From: Fragum whitleyi
Taxonomy: Eukaryota; Mollusca; Bivalvia; Cardiida; Cardiidae
Direction of reading: 5' to 3'
NCBI GenBank assembly: GCA_948146395.1
Contig: OX411559.1
Span: forward strand, 27,533,208-27,597,207
DNA: 64,000 nt
Below, piece after piece: positions 1 through 12,539 of the stretch. The position numbers and the translations under genes were made by a program. The notes beneath the pieces are model-generated. The model saw nothing but the letters and a program-made list of their open reading frames with translations. It ran no database searches and was not told the DNA's origin. Position 1 is the first letter of the stretch, and every line of letters starts with the position of its first letter.

Positions 1-1010
1 AAGATATTGCCTTTGCATTGGTTGCATTGATGGCATATATTCTGTTGTGTCCGCCATGATCGTTGTGTGCGTACAGGATACCCGGATGTTTGCGACTCGC
101 GCATATACCGGAAGCTTCGTCTAGGTGACTGTCATCAATCTGACCAAGGTTACTTCCACTGTGAACTATTATAGATTTTACTGAGCACAAAAAATTTCGG
201 AATTAATTTTCTATCTTCGTTATTTCAAACATTTTCACATATCAAGATTTTTTTAATTAACGGAATCAACTCGTGAATCATTTTCCTGTTAGATTATTAT
301 TAGAGGCTAGTGTTTTTTTTTTCTTTTATTTATGTAAAAGAACAGTGGGTCATTATGAAATAAGAATCACTAGGGCAGTGTGTCACATCGTGTCATAAAA
401 TGCATAAATCAGTTTACTTAGAAAAAAAGTTTTGCTTTTATGGAAAACATATGATTGGCTCTTCACAGCATGTTGCTCTAAACGCCATAAAAGCTTTTGA
501 AAATTAAGATTTGTATAGCCTCTCCAAATTCATACATGATTCCCACCTCGAGATAACGCAAAATGTTCCCTTGATGTCAGATGTAGGCAAGCATACAGAT
601 GTTTAACACCGGGTCTCACGGGACAGGTCCGGTAATATAAAGACATCATTCCTCTCCCCTTTTCAGTTCTCTTCAGGCGATATATACTGATTTACACCAG
701 CTAACCGTCATGCAGTTGCTTGTTCTCTACAAAATGACCCTTTTCCATAATGTTGTGGCTATACCTCTATAGCTTTGACAGTCTTTCGTTGCTCAATTGC
801 TTGTGCTCATAAATAGCTTCATTTTTATATATGATATACCTGGACATACTGCTTTTTCTTGGCAAATGAAGTGTCTTTAAAATTTGGTCTCAAACACTTT
901 ACATGAACCTTAAACGCATGAACCTGGGTGCACTACTTGATTACACCCATTTGAAGGAGACAAATGCCTAGTGTTACATTGACTTTTGTCCAATGTGTTA
1001 TGAAAGTTGA
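1..1010. other. No gene seen
   Basis: No long reading frame, recognisable exon or clear repeat structure is visible. The stretch is AT-rich single-copy-looking DNA; a distant exon or an old repeat cannot be excluded without a search. Confidence 0.4.
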
Positions 1011-1082
1011 GGGAGCCGGGGTTTGTACTTAAAACCACCGGATTGTCAGGCTAATGCGCTACCGCTGAGCTAGTCGGGTCCG
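1011..1082 (-). repeat. tRNA-like SINE head, degenerate
   Basis: Read on the minus strand the segment starts GGACCCGACTAGCTCAGCGG, with a good RNA polymerase III A box (TAGCTCAGCGG), followed by a tRNA-like anticodon region. The B-box position reads GGTTTTAAGTACAAACC rather than GGTTCAANTCC, so a working tRNA is unlikely. The best reading is the decayed head of a tRNA-derived SINE or a tRNA pseudogene. Confidence 0.5.
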
Positions 1083-1502
1083 GATAAGCGAGGATAATAA
1101 AGAAAGTGGAACAAAAATTCCTACTTTTTGTGATCAATATATATTTAAATCTTCTTCTGTGTTTAACTGAGTAGTCAGAAGTTTTGGCCCGAGGTTATGA
1201 ATTATTCTTCCGTGCTCTATTGAGAACTTACCCACACTTCAACTAAAGATTTCAAAAACTTTCTTTTTGCTGAACTGCATGTGATAAATGCACGAAAATA
1301 GGAGAAAAAAAAATGTTTGTAAATTGTCACTCACACACTTTCATACGAACTTACAGTTGAAATCAAACATTTATTTTAAATTATTGTCATTTTAATTATT
1401 ATTATTATTGTTATTTGAAATAAGAGTCAAATCTCAGTTAAAGAAGAAAGATGGCTTGTCGTGGCCCTTTTTATCGATGATGATTTTCACAATGAATTTT
1501 CT

Positions 1503-1613
1503 TTATTCTAATTCATAAAGCTTAACGTTGAAAGTAGACGTAAAAGTAGTTTTAAATTTAAAGCTACTTTTTCGCCTACTTTTGACGTTAAGCTCAATGA
1601 GTTAGATTAATTC
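1503..1613. repeat. Long imperfect palindrome
   Basis: The arms contain AAGCTTAACGTTGAAAGTAG and its inverse (CTACTTTTGACGTTAAGCT) around an AT-rich centre. Flanks TTATTCTAATTCAT and ATGAGTTAGATTAA continue the pairing, giving arms of roughly 50 bp. It is probably a small fold-back MITE. No target duplication was resolved. Confidence 0.65.
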
Positions 1614-1813
1614 TTACTATACGTGATTAGATAGCTAGAAAAAGGCCTAAGTACTTTCGGAGACGGTTAGAGGCTTTTCTTTGAAAAATATCTAGTTTCT
1701 TTTTATGATATCAATATGTAATTCCTCTATACAATGTCCATCATACGTTCTGCCAGATTTCACTGGTGAAATGGTGAAAGATAAGGGTCCTAAATTATAA
1801 AACCTTTCTCATA

Positions 1814-2621
1814 CAGGGTGTTTCATTATATCTGTCCTTATTCTAAACCATTATTGTTCTGATATAACTAATCTGATAACTTGCGTAAGTATGCATCTGT
1901 TTCACAGACAAAATAAAATTTTGATTTATATATAATTTGTGTTAGTTCCTCTGATGGTGTCAAGCCTGTGTGGCGTCAAACTTTTTTTAAAAATATTTTC
2001 AACATGACGTCAATTTTAGGGAGTAATAGTGTCGGGTTTATCTTGAATCAATAATTCAACGTGTCTCCGGGCAAATGGAATTGCTGTTTCTCCGAAATAA
2101 TCGGACTCTTTTATTCTTCTATAGGTGCAAGTCAATGACTGTATATCATACCGTTTTGAAAGCTAGCCCGAAAGAAAAGGTCAAATAGTTTCGGATGAAA
2201 CAAATGTGGCAGACATTTCTGATAAATCTGGAGAGGGATGCAATTTCTAAAGATCGTCAGCGATTCTTAAAAAGCTACAGTGTTGTGTAAAATAATTCTA
2301 CTTTGCTAAAACTATAAACATGTTATGTACAAATAATAGTGAATTCAGGCGTTTCAATGTTCGATCTCAACACGTTCACAATGATATTGATAATTCAAGA
2401 AAAAACATGACGTCGTAATGCCTAAATTGACGTCATGTTACAAATCGCTAAAAAGTTTGACGTCATACAGGTCTGACACCATCAGAGGAACTAACACAAA
2501 TTATATATCAATCAAAGTGTTACATTGTCTACAAACAGATGAATTTTTACACAAGTAATCTGATTAGTTATATCAGAACAGTAATGGTTTAGAATAATGA
2601 CAGGCATTATGAAACGCCCTG
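1814..2621. mobile_element. Fold-back DNA transposon with ~200-bp inverted arms and TA flanks
   Basis: The element begins CAGGGTGTTTCATTAT and ends in the inverse (ATGAAACGCCCTG). The inverted similarity runs about 200 bp inward on each side, through the shared segments TTCTAAACCATTATTGTTCT, GTTAGTTCCTCTGATGGTGT and ATGACGTCAATTTTAGG and their complements at 2420-2621. TA dinucleotides flank both ends (1812-1813 and 2622-2623), as in Tc1/mariner-type insertions. No transposase frame is present, so it is non-autonomous. The central 400 bp has no coding signal. Confidence 0.75.
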
Positions 2622-3187
2622 TATTTATTTAAAAATTTACTTGAATTATTCACTTAAGCAATTCATTGCAATTGTCAATGTAAATCATATCTTTTTATTT
2701 TAACGCACTTTTTCAGTGCATATCATGAGAAATACGTCTGAAATCTATTGTCAAAATTTGGGTAAATAACAAGTTTAAAACTAAAAAAAAAAAAAGGATT
2801 ATAATCTCTGGCCCGCAAGTACATCGAAGTGATCATTCAATTTATTATCTTTCATGAGAGCCAGGCGGTGTTTCCGTGTCGACAGTTGCTGATCTAGTTG
2901 CTCGATGTGGTGTTTCAGACCCCCGACCTCGACCAGATCGATTACCTCCGTGTCCCTTAATGTTAGGGCCAGAATTTCGTTCAGTAATTAACTGAGTACG
3001 TGACGTTTTAATTTTACCGAATTGGATAAATGTCCCTAATTGGCACGCCTTAGTTCGATAGAAACTCCCATTTTATCACTTTCTCGGTATATTTCACTAT
3101 ATAACTATATATGACTTGTCTCGGCCTCCGTATTCTGTATAATAGTATTAGAGATAGATAGACAATCACCCTTTGCACTGTGTATAG
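2622..3187. other. No gene seen
   Basis: AT-rich sequence with an A-run near 2784-2796. No supported exon or repeat. Confidence 0.4.
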
Positions 3188-3278
3188 GATAGACAACGAG
3201 TGCCGTGGTATATGGGAAATAGACACGAGCTTCAGCGAGTGTCTATTTTCCATATACCGTGGCACGAGGTTGTCTATC
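3188..3278. repeat. Near-perfect hairpin, ~44-bp arms
   Basis: The sequence GATAGACAACGAGTGCCGTG is mirrored by its inverse ending at GTTGTCTATC, and the inner arms TATGGGAAATAGACAC and GTGTCTATTTTCCATA pair around a short loop (GAGCTTCAGCGA). This resembles the fold-back elements at 12291, 29636 and 33590 in form but not clearly in sequence. Confidence 0.7.
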
Positions 3279-3282
3279 TGAC

Positions 3283-3949
3283 TTAGACCACGCTTTTCTA
3301 ACATTGACTGTAATTTTAAGCCGAACATCTGGACAACGAAAACGAGTGAACTCGCTGATATATTACTGTTATTATGCGTAATTATGCCGAAATAATATTT
3401 ATGAATCTATTATCGTTACTTATAGCAGCCCTTTTGCATGTATGCAACTGTAGAAAGTCTTTTGAAAAAGGCGATCATATAAAATATGCTCGACACTTTC
3501 ATAAAATGACACGGCACAAAAATCTGTCAAGATTCACGTGCACGACACCTTTTCATTGTATATCTGTAGATGCAATGCTAGGAGTTGTATAGGTAGATTT
3601 CGCGCGGTGAGCCGTGAAATCTACTTTTTACCGTTAGATTCACGTGTCATTTTATCGATTTAGATAAAACAGGTTTAAGCGACACTTTAAAATGCTACAA
3701 TTTACCTTTCAAATTAAAGTTTTAGATTGTCTTTTATCGTAAGGCTTATTTATACAAGTTCTTTCATAATTGAAACCAAAGGATTAGGTTCAAATCCTAT
3801 CGAATGCTTTTAATAGATACCCGATATACCTATGGTAATGGACTCGGCGCCTACGTCAGAGCTTAGTTTTGAAAATACACCTATATCTGTGATTTATATT
3901 TTTGAAATACTGCTCTCTGATTGGCCGATTCGCTTCAAGCGTGGTCTAA
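3283..3949. repeat. Segment bounded by perfect 13-bp inverted repeats
   Basis: TTAGACCACGCTT at 3283-3295 is exactly inverted at 3937-3949 (AAGCGTGGTCTAA). Inside is a small perfect hairpin near 3592-3626 (GTAGATTTC to GAAATCTAC). It has the form of a short non-autonomous DNA element. Target duplications are not obvious and no gene is present. Confidence 0.4.
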
Positions 3950-4876
3950 TGTACAGTTATACTGTTAGAACAAGTCACCAAACACAATACGGAAAACGCC
4001 CTATCTAAGCCGAATTGATTAAATCGATCATGTTATGTTGTTTCTATAAATAGATCGTTACTTACAGTTTCATCGTATTTATGAAATGCCACTTATATAA
4101 CTTATTTATATTTGCTAATTGACATCAAATGTTTAAAAGAAGTTAAGCTATGAAATTTTACCATCATTATTTTTCGCTATTCCCATTAGCAGAATCGGTT
4201 CTTTTTATACAAGGCGCAAAAAAAGCCGCAAAATAAACTGAAACCCACTTCCGGCCTATAAAGTCGGCGGCTGCTGTCCATTGTCACCTTAACAAAAAAT
4301 GAGCCAAAATAACTAAATCTACGCCAGATGCACTTTTCCAGACTACGGAAATGCCATAATGATTTTCCGAATGGCTAGTTTTTAGACATACTTTTGAAAC
4401 TGATCTTTGCGCAAGGATACAAGTATCAGCGTACTCTAATTTTGGTTAATGGAGGAACATTGTTATTACCAATTGGAAAACTCGTTTAAGAGACGAAATT
4501 TTTAAGAAAATATTTGTTTATCTTCTAATTTAGCGCTTCTTACCATTCAGTAAAAGTCTTTTGTCCACGTTTGCTCCTGACACTAAATAAAAGACAACAC
4601 AACTAACAAAGAATCGAAACATAATTGAAGGGTATTGGTTCTTCTTTGGTGCAAGTTTGCAATTTAATAAGACTATTTAAACATCTTATAATGACCTACT
4701 CATTGGTATCACTTATGACGATTTCAATGGAAAGTATTTCAAAATTGATAAGCGATTAAAGTCAATTTATCATAAGTGAATTTGCTCTTAAGGTTAACGC
4801 GTGTCCTTGATCTGTCTTGAACAAATGTCAGGCTAGGACACGTGTCATGACTTCATTGTTAATGCAGAAATTGTAC
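3950..4876. other. No gene seen
   Basis: No coding signal or repeat recognised in this AT-rich stretch. Confidence 0.4.
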
Positions 4877-6856
4877 GCCGGTGTAACAGTGTAACGTGTC
4901 CCCCTGGGTAACGTGTCCCCGGGGACAGGTTATCCCGGGGTAACCTGTCCCCCCCTGGGGTAACGTGTCCCCCCCCATGGAAAACATTATTTCTTATCAA
5001 AATTTTAATTTTTCATTCATGCTATTTCGTATAACTCTAAATCAATTTAAAAAAAAATATAAAAAGTATATCTGTACTTTTGAGTGGTTTTCAATTCTTC
5101 AAACCAAAATATAATTTGCTTACTATGATTTTCTAATCAAATCAATTTTCCTTCTATTTCATTATTATTATTATTATTATAGTCAATCTTGGTATTTCAT
5201 GCAAATATTTAAAAATTCAATGAAAAAAATAGAAATAAATAAAACTTTAGTGGGGGGGACAGGTTACCCCGGGGTAACCTGTCCCCGGGGACATGTTACC
5301 CCGGGGTAACCTTTCCCCCTATTCAAAATGCTTTTATTCATTTGATTTCACCTTCCAGTCATTCATTTTTCTTAAGAAATTATCATATGATATTTATTGA
5401 AAAATATTTCATTTATATTTATCAAAATTGATGCATTTTTAAAGAAAAATCTTAGCACTTACACTTTTTTTAATTTTTTGCAAAATTACTTTTGCAATAT
5501 CTCAATTTTTTCCAAGTCCATATTTAGATTGATTAATAGCATTTTATTAACATATCATGTTAATATTGCAGTTTTCATAAGAAAGCAACATGACAAATTC
5601 ATTCAATACTTCTTCTTTTGAAAGGGGGACAGGTTACCCAAGCCAGGGTAACATGTCCCCGGGGTAACCTGTCCCCCCATTCCAAATACTTTTTTCATTA
5701 AAGAAATAACCTTCCAGTCATTCTTTTTTATTAAGAAAGATATTCTTAGAAAAAATCCTCAATATTTCTTTTTTTTTTTACCTTTTTAAAGAAAAGTCTT
5801 AGCTCTTGAATATTTTTTATTATTGCATCATTTCAATTTTTTCAGTCCGTTATCAGATTGAATAATAGCTTTTAAAAACACAATTATCATGTCAGTATTG
5901 CAGTTTTGATAGAAAACAACATGTCAATTGACAAATTGTTTAAAACTTGTATTTTGGAAAGGGGGACAGGTTACCCAAGTCTGAGTAACTTGTCCCCGGG
6001 GGTCAGGTTACCCTGGGGTAACCTGTCCCACCCCATTCAAAATGCTTTTTTCATTAAAGTTACCACCTTCCAGTCATTCTTTTTTAAGTACTTGAATATT
6101 TTTTATTATTGCATCATTTCAATTTTTTCAGAGTCTGTTGTTAGATTGAATTATAGCTTTTTAAAACACAATTATCGTAAGTATTGCAGTTTTGATAAGA
6201 AAACAACATGACAATTGACAAATTAGTTATATAACTCAAATACGGTATCGTGACTTGTGATTACAGTACAATTGTATGCAATCGACGAGTCAAAATAGCG
6301 AATTTTACTTATAACTTGTATTTTGGAAAGGGGGACAGGTTACCCAAGCCCACAGTTTGGGAAACCTTATCCACAAACAATTTAAAATATAAATAAGAAA
6401 TTGAAAATATTTTGGTAAATTTGTGCACAGAACATTGTTGATAACCTTTTTGTGGGTGGGACAGGTTACCCCAGCTTGTTTCACATACACTCTCAATGAA
6501 TTTTCTAATAAGTGAATAACTAATTTGTTAGACAGATTTGATATTAAGTAGACTATCACACAGTTTTTAAATAAAAAAAATGTATTTGCAAAACTGAAGC
6601 AGTTCGCAAAACAAATTAAAATCACATACAGATCAAAGAAATAGACTTGTAACACATAAAATAAAAATTTCTTGGTAAATGAAATGTGACTAAATATTGG
6701 TTTACAATATTTGTAGGGGGGGACAGGTTACCCCAGGGGGGGACAGGTTACCCCGGCTGATTTCTAGGGTAACGTGTCCCCGGGGACAGGTTACCCCGGG
6801 GTAACGTGTCCCCGGGGACAGGTTACCCAGGGGACAGGTTACCCTGGGACACCGGC
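4877..6856. repeat. Array of ~25 palindrome-forming GGGGACAGGTTACCCC boxes in AT-rich spacers
   Basis: GC-rich 16-bp boxes, GGGGACAGGTTACCCC or the inverse GGGGTAACCTGTCCCC, occur about 25 times in clusters at 4891-4975, 5250-5318, 5623-5680, 5957-6034, 6328-6345, 6453-6471 and 6716-6848. Within clusters, boxes alternate in orientation and so form back-to-back hairpins. The AT-rich spacers at 5320-5620, 5680-5955 and 6035-6325 are homologous to each other (each contains a form of CCTTCCAGTCATTC and AGTATTGCAGTTTTGATA), so part of the block is a tandem repeat of roughly 340-370 bp. The block is bounded by GCCGGTGT (4877-4884) and its inverse ACACCGGC (6849-6856). No protein is supported. It may be a fold-back transposon or a hierarchical satellite. 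Confidence 0.8.
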
Positions 6857-7744
6857 ATTCGGACCTTTTCATTTGCTATAGTAACTTATGTGGAAAAGTG
6901 ACAATTAGATTTATAATCTAGCTATTTTATAACATCACATATCAACTAAATGACTGGACCATTGAATTTGGCAATATATCTACGTATAGATTACTCCTCA
7001 AATAGGAGGGGTCATTATGAAATTACCAAAAAACTATCTTATAAGCATGTAAAGGTTTGTTCACTTTTTTACCATATGAAAAGGAAAAACAATATGTTTT
7101 TTTTGAATATATCGGAAAAATAAAAAAAAATCTTCACAAAATATATTTTTGTGGCATTTCGCCCTTTTGAGATAGCCAAAAATAGTGCCTTTAAACTTTC
7201 GAAAACATATTCTGTGAATATAAAAACCAAAGAGAAATTTCATGTGCAACAGTCATGTTGACATGTACAAGGTATTAACAGGTATGCGTTTTATACCTAC
7301 CAGCTGACATTAAGCTTTTACTGTAGCGGGGCTTAGTCGTGACGTAATTCGGCAAATTTACTTTTCAATATTTTGGTTCCTTTCAAATGTGAGACCGCAA
7401 TTATCGTTAATGCATGCAAACAACTGTACCCAAAAACCAAAAGGATTCACGTGCCCCACGAAAGTTAACATATTTCATCTTTGGTTTACCAAAGCCTGGT
7501 AGCTTCAATTTGAAAAAAACTGAAGCTACGAGCGTTTCATAACCAGCCTACCATATATGGCCTCAAGTTATTTATGTCGACTTTCTGTAGAAGTAAGTTA
7601 GTGTAAATTAAAGCTGTTTTACCTTAACCTTAAGTGCAACGACCCGTTATTTAGGCTCCGCCCTGCCAGGGCATTTAGCATGGATTATACCTCTGTTACA
7701 TGATTCATATGTGACCGATCAGAAAAAAATGGACAATCAGGATA
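6857..7744. other. No gene seen
   Basis: AT-rich DNA without a supported exon. Small open frames here lack codon bias and recognisable domains. Confidence 0.4.
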
Positions 7745-7922
7745 GTACTTTAAGTTAGTGGACCCGTAATAGTTAGGCAATGTTTCGGAAGTCATGAACT
7801 TTAACTTTAGCATTGTTAACCTAGGTTTCAGAATGATTTCATTAGGAAACCCTGGTTAACATTGTGAACGATAATGTGTTCCGAAATGTTGCGGAACTAT
7901 TGCGGGTCCACTACCTTAAGTG
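7745..7922. repeat. Palindromic MITE (~178 bp)
   Basis: The outer arms read AGTGGACCCGTAATAGTTAG on the left and the inverse (AACTATTGCGGGTCCACT) on the right. The next pair is CAATGTTTCGGAA with TTCCGAAATGTTG, and the innermost pair is CATTGTTAACC with GGTTAACATTG. Nearly the whole 178 bp folds on itself. Confidence 0.65.
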
Positions 7923-8150
7923 TCGACTTTACTCAGACTGTGCTGACTACGCAGACTGACTAGGATAGAAATTTTCGAACTTTGATGATTAAATGGATCT
8001 GGAATGACAATTCTACTTTCTTGTGTAAGAATCTTTGAAATCCAGCCACTGGTTGACATATACTGGAGCCGATCTCTCTCCAATATTTATTTCAAAGAGT
8101 TCCCATATGATTCCTTTTTTCTTAGATGACGGGTCACATTTTATTTTTCA
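7923..8150. mobile_element. Partial MITE, same family as 9175-9442
   Basis: It contains a decayed core hairpin (CAGACTGTGCTGACTACGCAGACTGACTAGG) split over 7935-7965 and a right end TGACGGGTCACATTTT like that at 9440. The left end is missing, apparently replaced by the palindrome at 7745-7922. Confidence 0.45.
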
Positions 8151-8204
8151 TTTCCTACATTTTAAGAGATCAAAATTAAGTAACTCAAATAATTTTTATG
8201 TAAG

Positions 8205-8437
8205 TTTAACACTCGTCATGCCGAATAAAAACCTTTGCCAAAAATACATTAAAGTGTCGAAAGCCCTGGCTGCCCTAATCGTTTCAGTATGTATTTTGAA
8301 AATATAATAGGATTTAAACACGTCTGGTTCAATGAAGGATAATCAGGAGCTGTATTTCCAGATCAGACTGCACATATGTGCAGTCTGAACTTTGTCTATA
8401 CCTCCTGTCAATGAAGGGTTCAGCATGGCAAGGATTA
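8205..8437. mobile_element. MITE copy with TTTAACnCTnGTCATGCnG ends
   Basis: The left end TTTAACACTCGTCATGCCG and right end CAGCATGGCAAGGATTA are inverted and match the perfect ends of the element at 12888-14454. An internal palindrome, CAGACTGCACATATGTGCAG, lies at 8363-8386. No coding capacity. A further partial copy is at 51744-51825. Confidence 0.6.
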
Positions 8438-9174
8438 GTTGCTTTAGTAAATAAAATGTAATGCGATTGGTGCAATGGAGATTGTAAAATGAAAAAAAAG
8501 GGAGACTGAAAGCATGAACGGTCACATTTATAGAAACGTTTTCAACTCATGTCTGGGAAAGAAGTAATCATATGTGAATCGCTACATTCCTTATCACCTC
8601 TCACAGACTGATCGACTAAAGATGAAATCAACACTTTCAAGTTTAGTGTATGGTTGGTTTAAACTTCCTAAATTGACACTTGAGTGGACGAGAAACATGA
8701 GCGCCGCCATATGATACATTTTATCAAATTGAAAAAAAAGGTGCTTATTATAAAATCTCTGGAAGTATTAAGGGAAAAGAATACTATCGTGAAAATTATA
8801 AGAAGCGAAAAAAATCAGGTGGCCTTGATTCAGACTATACTTAACAACGAAAAAAAACCCCAACCGCAACTTTTTAAAGTGATTAATGATTTTTCCTGAA
8901 TTATTTTGTTGTTGTTGTTGTTGCTGTTGTTGTTATTGATGATGAAGGTTACATGACATCTCTTAAAATTGGTAAGCCACTAACCATACAATAATGGTTG
9001 AATCTATTCCTCAACCCATTCTGACATAAGCAGAGACATCTGAATACAGATAGAGTGCACCATACGAACTTGAAGTTTGTCAAGTAATACAGCACTAAAT
9101 GGTAGTAACGAAAAAAAACCCAATTATTAAAACAGTTATCAGATTAGCACAGTTTGAAAGAAGCAAAATTTGAA
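8438..9174. other. No gene seen; short GTT microsatellite
   Basis: A (GTT)n-like run lies near 8908-8936. No exon or other repeat is supported. Confidence 0.4.
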
Positions 9175-9442
9175 TTTGTGACCCGTTACGCGATAAGGGA
9201 CCATCCGGAAATTCTGTAAAATAATTTATTGAAAAAGAGATTTGATCCAGCATAGGTTAACCAGAAGTCGCATTTCAAAATTTCTTTCACTGGAAGGTAG
9301 ATTGATAATTCTAGATTCAGAAAATAAGCCCGATGCTAAAAGTTTCGACCCTAATCAGTCTGCTCACTCTGCGCAGTCTGACTAGGGTCGACACTTTACG
9401 CACTACCCAGATGGCCCCTTTTCGCGTGACGGGTAACATTTA
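9175..9442. mobile_element. MITE with GTGACCCGT(T/C)ACGCG ends and hairpin core
   Basis: The left end TGTGACCCGTTACGCGATAA is inverted at 9412-9440 (TTTTCGCGTGACGGGTAACA). The interior carries a strong hairpin near 9346-9394 whose arms are TCGACCCTAATCAGTCTG and CAGTCTGACTAGGGTCGA. A second copy of nearly the same size is at 56891-57152, with partial copies near 7923-8150 and 35800-35900. Non-autonomous and without coding capacity. Confidence 0.65.
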
Positions 9443-10599
9443 TGAACGTCATTGCCCCATTGTGCCGTTGCACTTATTCATTAATATGCTTAACACCAAG
9501 AGCACTTGTACTTGTTTCGAGCAGGTCATAATTTCGACCATTGTCGGGCAGTGCGGGGGTTCGATTACTTGCACATGTAACCGATTAATCGATCACTTTG
9601 GGAAATTTGTGTAATCGATAAATAATCTTCTAAACAAAAACAAAAAACAAAAAAATTATGGTGTTAATGCCATATTTCATTCGTATTTTGAACCGTACAT
9701 ATAGGTTTAAAAAAGACAATGTAATTCCTATAAAGTTTTCATTAACATTGAAACTTGCAGTACTTAGGTCGAAATATTTACATTCATCATGTATTTACAC
9801 GGATAGTTTCCTTTTTCGTCTCGTTTTTATATTTTCACCACAGTAACACAAGGAACGCCCACCTCCGGTGCTTTCAGGGCTTTAATTGAACATAAGAATG
9901 AGCCGTATTTCAACATTTTCAAATTAATGCGCATTGGAAACACTAGTAAGAGTTAATCGGGTAGGTTAGGCAAGGGTGGTCCGCTTGTGACGTTTGTACA
10001 GCAAGGAAACTTCATTGGAAAACGTCAATGGCCCAGTCGATATGTTATCACAAAAAAAATGCATTTTTTATTGTCAATCAGAAAGTTGAATGTTTTTAGA
10101 AATCTCATCGAAAATCTCGGGTTTCATGGTCAATTAAGCCTCATTATTTGTAGCAGGCTTCGCTTTATATCAACGTAACCGCCTTTCTGTTTTGGGCGGC
10201 ATAAAGCTCGTTCGTTCATGTCCCTATTTACTGGGGAGTTTTTCACAACACATTGAGCCAACACCACGCCCTTATCAACTTCTAGTCCGGTTTGTTATGA
10301 AAATAACCAGTGCGTTGTGTCTCTCAAGGCCATCGGAGACCGTTGAAAACCTTAACTCGAACAAGCAAAAACAACGATCATATATCTTCCCTTTCATAAA
10401 AGTTTATCCCTTTTGCATTTTTTTACATTGAATGTTCTTTACTTTTGGTTTTCTAGTTTGATTGTTATTTTGTTTTGAAATCATATTGCAATGAACTAAA
10501 CAATATGTTATACTGGGGTAAAAATCATATGGTTATAAAATTGTAAACCCTCTTTAAATTGTGTAATCTAGATTTACGGGTAATTATTCGTTTCCAAAG
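9443..10599. other. No gene seen
   Basis: Open frames up to 93 codons occur but show no recognisable domain. No clear repeat structure was found. Confidence 0.35.
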
Positions 10600-12290
10600 T
10601 AACAAGAACTTGTTCCGTTCGGGTTTAGTCCATTGGTTTCTGAGGATAACATTGTGGTAAAGTTTCATTCAAATCGGCAAAGTGCTCCAGGAGGAGATGT
10701 CGTTCAAAGATTTCATGGTGAAAAAAATGCTACGCCTATATTAATGAACCAACCAGAATTTTGTGGACAAGTTTTGGTAGAGGGTCACCCAAGGAACATT
10801 CTGGTAAAGTTTTATTGAAATCGACCAAGTGGTTCAGGGGATGAAGTTTTTAAGATTGTTACGACGCGCGTCGGACTCAGAGGGAGCAAAAAAGGCGATG
10901 TATTTCATAAGCCAACAGTCAGAAAAGTGCAGGGATACGACCAGATCTGATGAGCATAATATTATTTTAAATTGTATCCTCGTTTTTCTTCCAAAAACTC
11001 GTTACCTCAGCTTATTTTAAGCTATAGCAACGATGCTTTGGAAGAGCATCAGCGATCTCATTCGACAAAGTTACAAATTTATAATGTTTCGAACATTTGT
11101 TTTTCATTATCTATGTATTACCTATTACAGGATAAACACAACTTTTTTTATTAAAACCATCAGGTAAACCAGCCCTTTCGAAATGATACCTCTTGTACCA
11201 TCTCAAAGCGCTCGTGAAACGCTTTTACATCTTGAACACAGGGCAGCCCTGCGTTCAGGACCACAAAACGGTGCAAACAGTTTTCCAATTATAGCCCGCT
11301 TTGCACTTGCACTTGCTTTTGGTTACTCGACTGCCAATAGAACCTGTGTATGTCGCACAATTCAGGATTGTATGGTGAAATCTGAAATGGCATGTCCAAA
11401 GAACAATTCCTGTAAAGTTCAGATGAAATATGACAAAACAACTTAAAGAAGAAAATATATTGAATGATATTGTATGATTCACCATCTGGAACTCTTTTTG
11501 ATGACGCGGTAACCCCTAGCGCCCATGGTATCTTCCCAATCAGAATTTAACAGATAAATCTGAAAGAGCACGTCCTAAGAATAATTCCTGTGAAATCTGA
11601 TGGGTAGTTCAAGCGAAGAAGAAAATTTTCAAAAATTTCACGATATGGGCACATTTTTCGAGGCCGCGGCAGCCCTTGGTATTCATGATATTCACTCAAT
11701 CAAAATTTAACAAATAAATCTGAAAAAGCTTGTCCCGAAGATCATTCTGGTGAACTTAGATTAAATTCTGTATTAGTTTTAGAGAAAAAAAATAATATTT
11801 CACCACTTAGGCCCAATTTTCTGGAGACACGAAAAGCCGTGTCGCCCATGTTATCAACCCGATTACAATTGAATGAAGGAACCTTCCCCGAGGATCATTT
11901 CTGCAAAGTTAAATTCTGGCCAGTAGTTTCACAAGATTATTTTATTTCTTCGCCATTCGGGGCCATTCGGGGCCCATTTCTTTGGCGACACGTCAGCCCA
12001 TAGTGCCCATATTTTCAACCAGATAAAAAATTTACGAAGGCATCTGAAAGAGCATGTCCCGAGGATCATTTTCTGTAAAGTTTGGTGGAATCCTGACCAG
12101 AAGTTTCAGAAGAGAATATTTTTTATCATGCAATGAAGTCTGTATTGACCTGATATCGCCTGTCTGAACACATAACATGATATCAGGTAGTCATTTTTTT
12201 AGAAACGATTTGCATACACTTTCACCAGAATTTCTTTGATTTTTAAGGGTTTATTATATTATAGCGCTGAAAAATAATTACATGATAAAT

Positions 12291-12437
12291 AGAATAACAT
12301 GTAAATGTCTTAAAATATCAATGTTATCTGATCTCGGCTGTGAGAAATTATCATGCCTCGACAAAGCCTCGTCATGATAAATTCTCCCAACCTCGACCAG
12401 ATAACATTGATATTTTAAGACATTAACATTTTATTCT
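12291..12437. repeat. Palindromic fold-back element
   Basis: The arms AGAATAACATGTAAATGTCT and its inverse near 12420-12437 enclose TTAAAATATCAATGTTATCTG and its complement. The centre (GCCTCGACAAAGCCTCG) and the adjacent TTCTCCCAACCTCG closely match the centre of the element at 33590-33742, so both belong to one family. Confidence 0.65.
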
Positions 12438-12539
12438 CTTTTTATATTAAACCATATGAACCCATTCTTGGTGACTCGACAGCCTGTAGCGTTAAGTTAT
12501 CAAACCGATCAGAATTTAACAAGGAATCTAAGAGAACAT

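Noticed and set aside
4877..6856. Regularly spaced palindromes, considered as a CRISPR array
   Set aside because: Spacing and spacer lengths are irregular, the spacers are homologous to one another, boxes occur in both orientations, and the context is eukaryotic.
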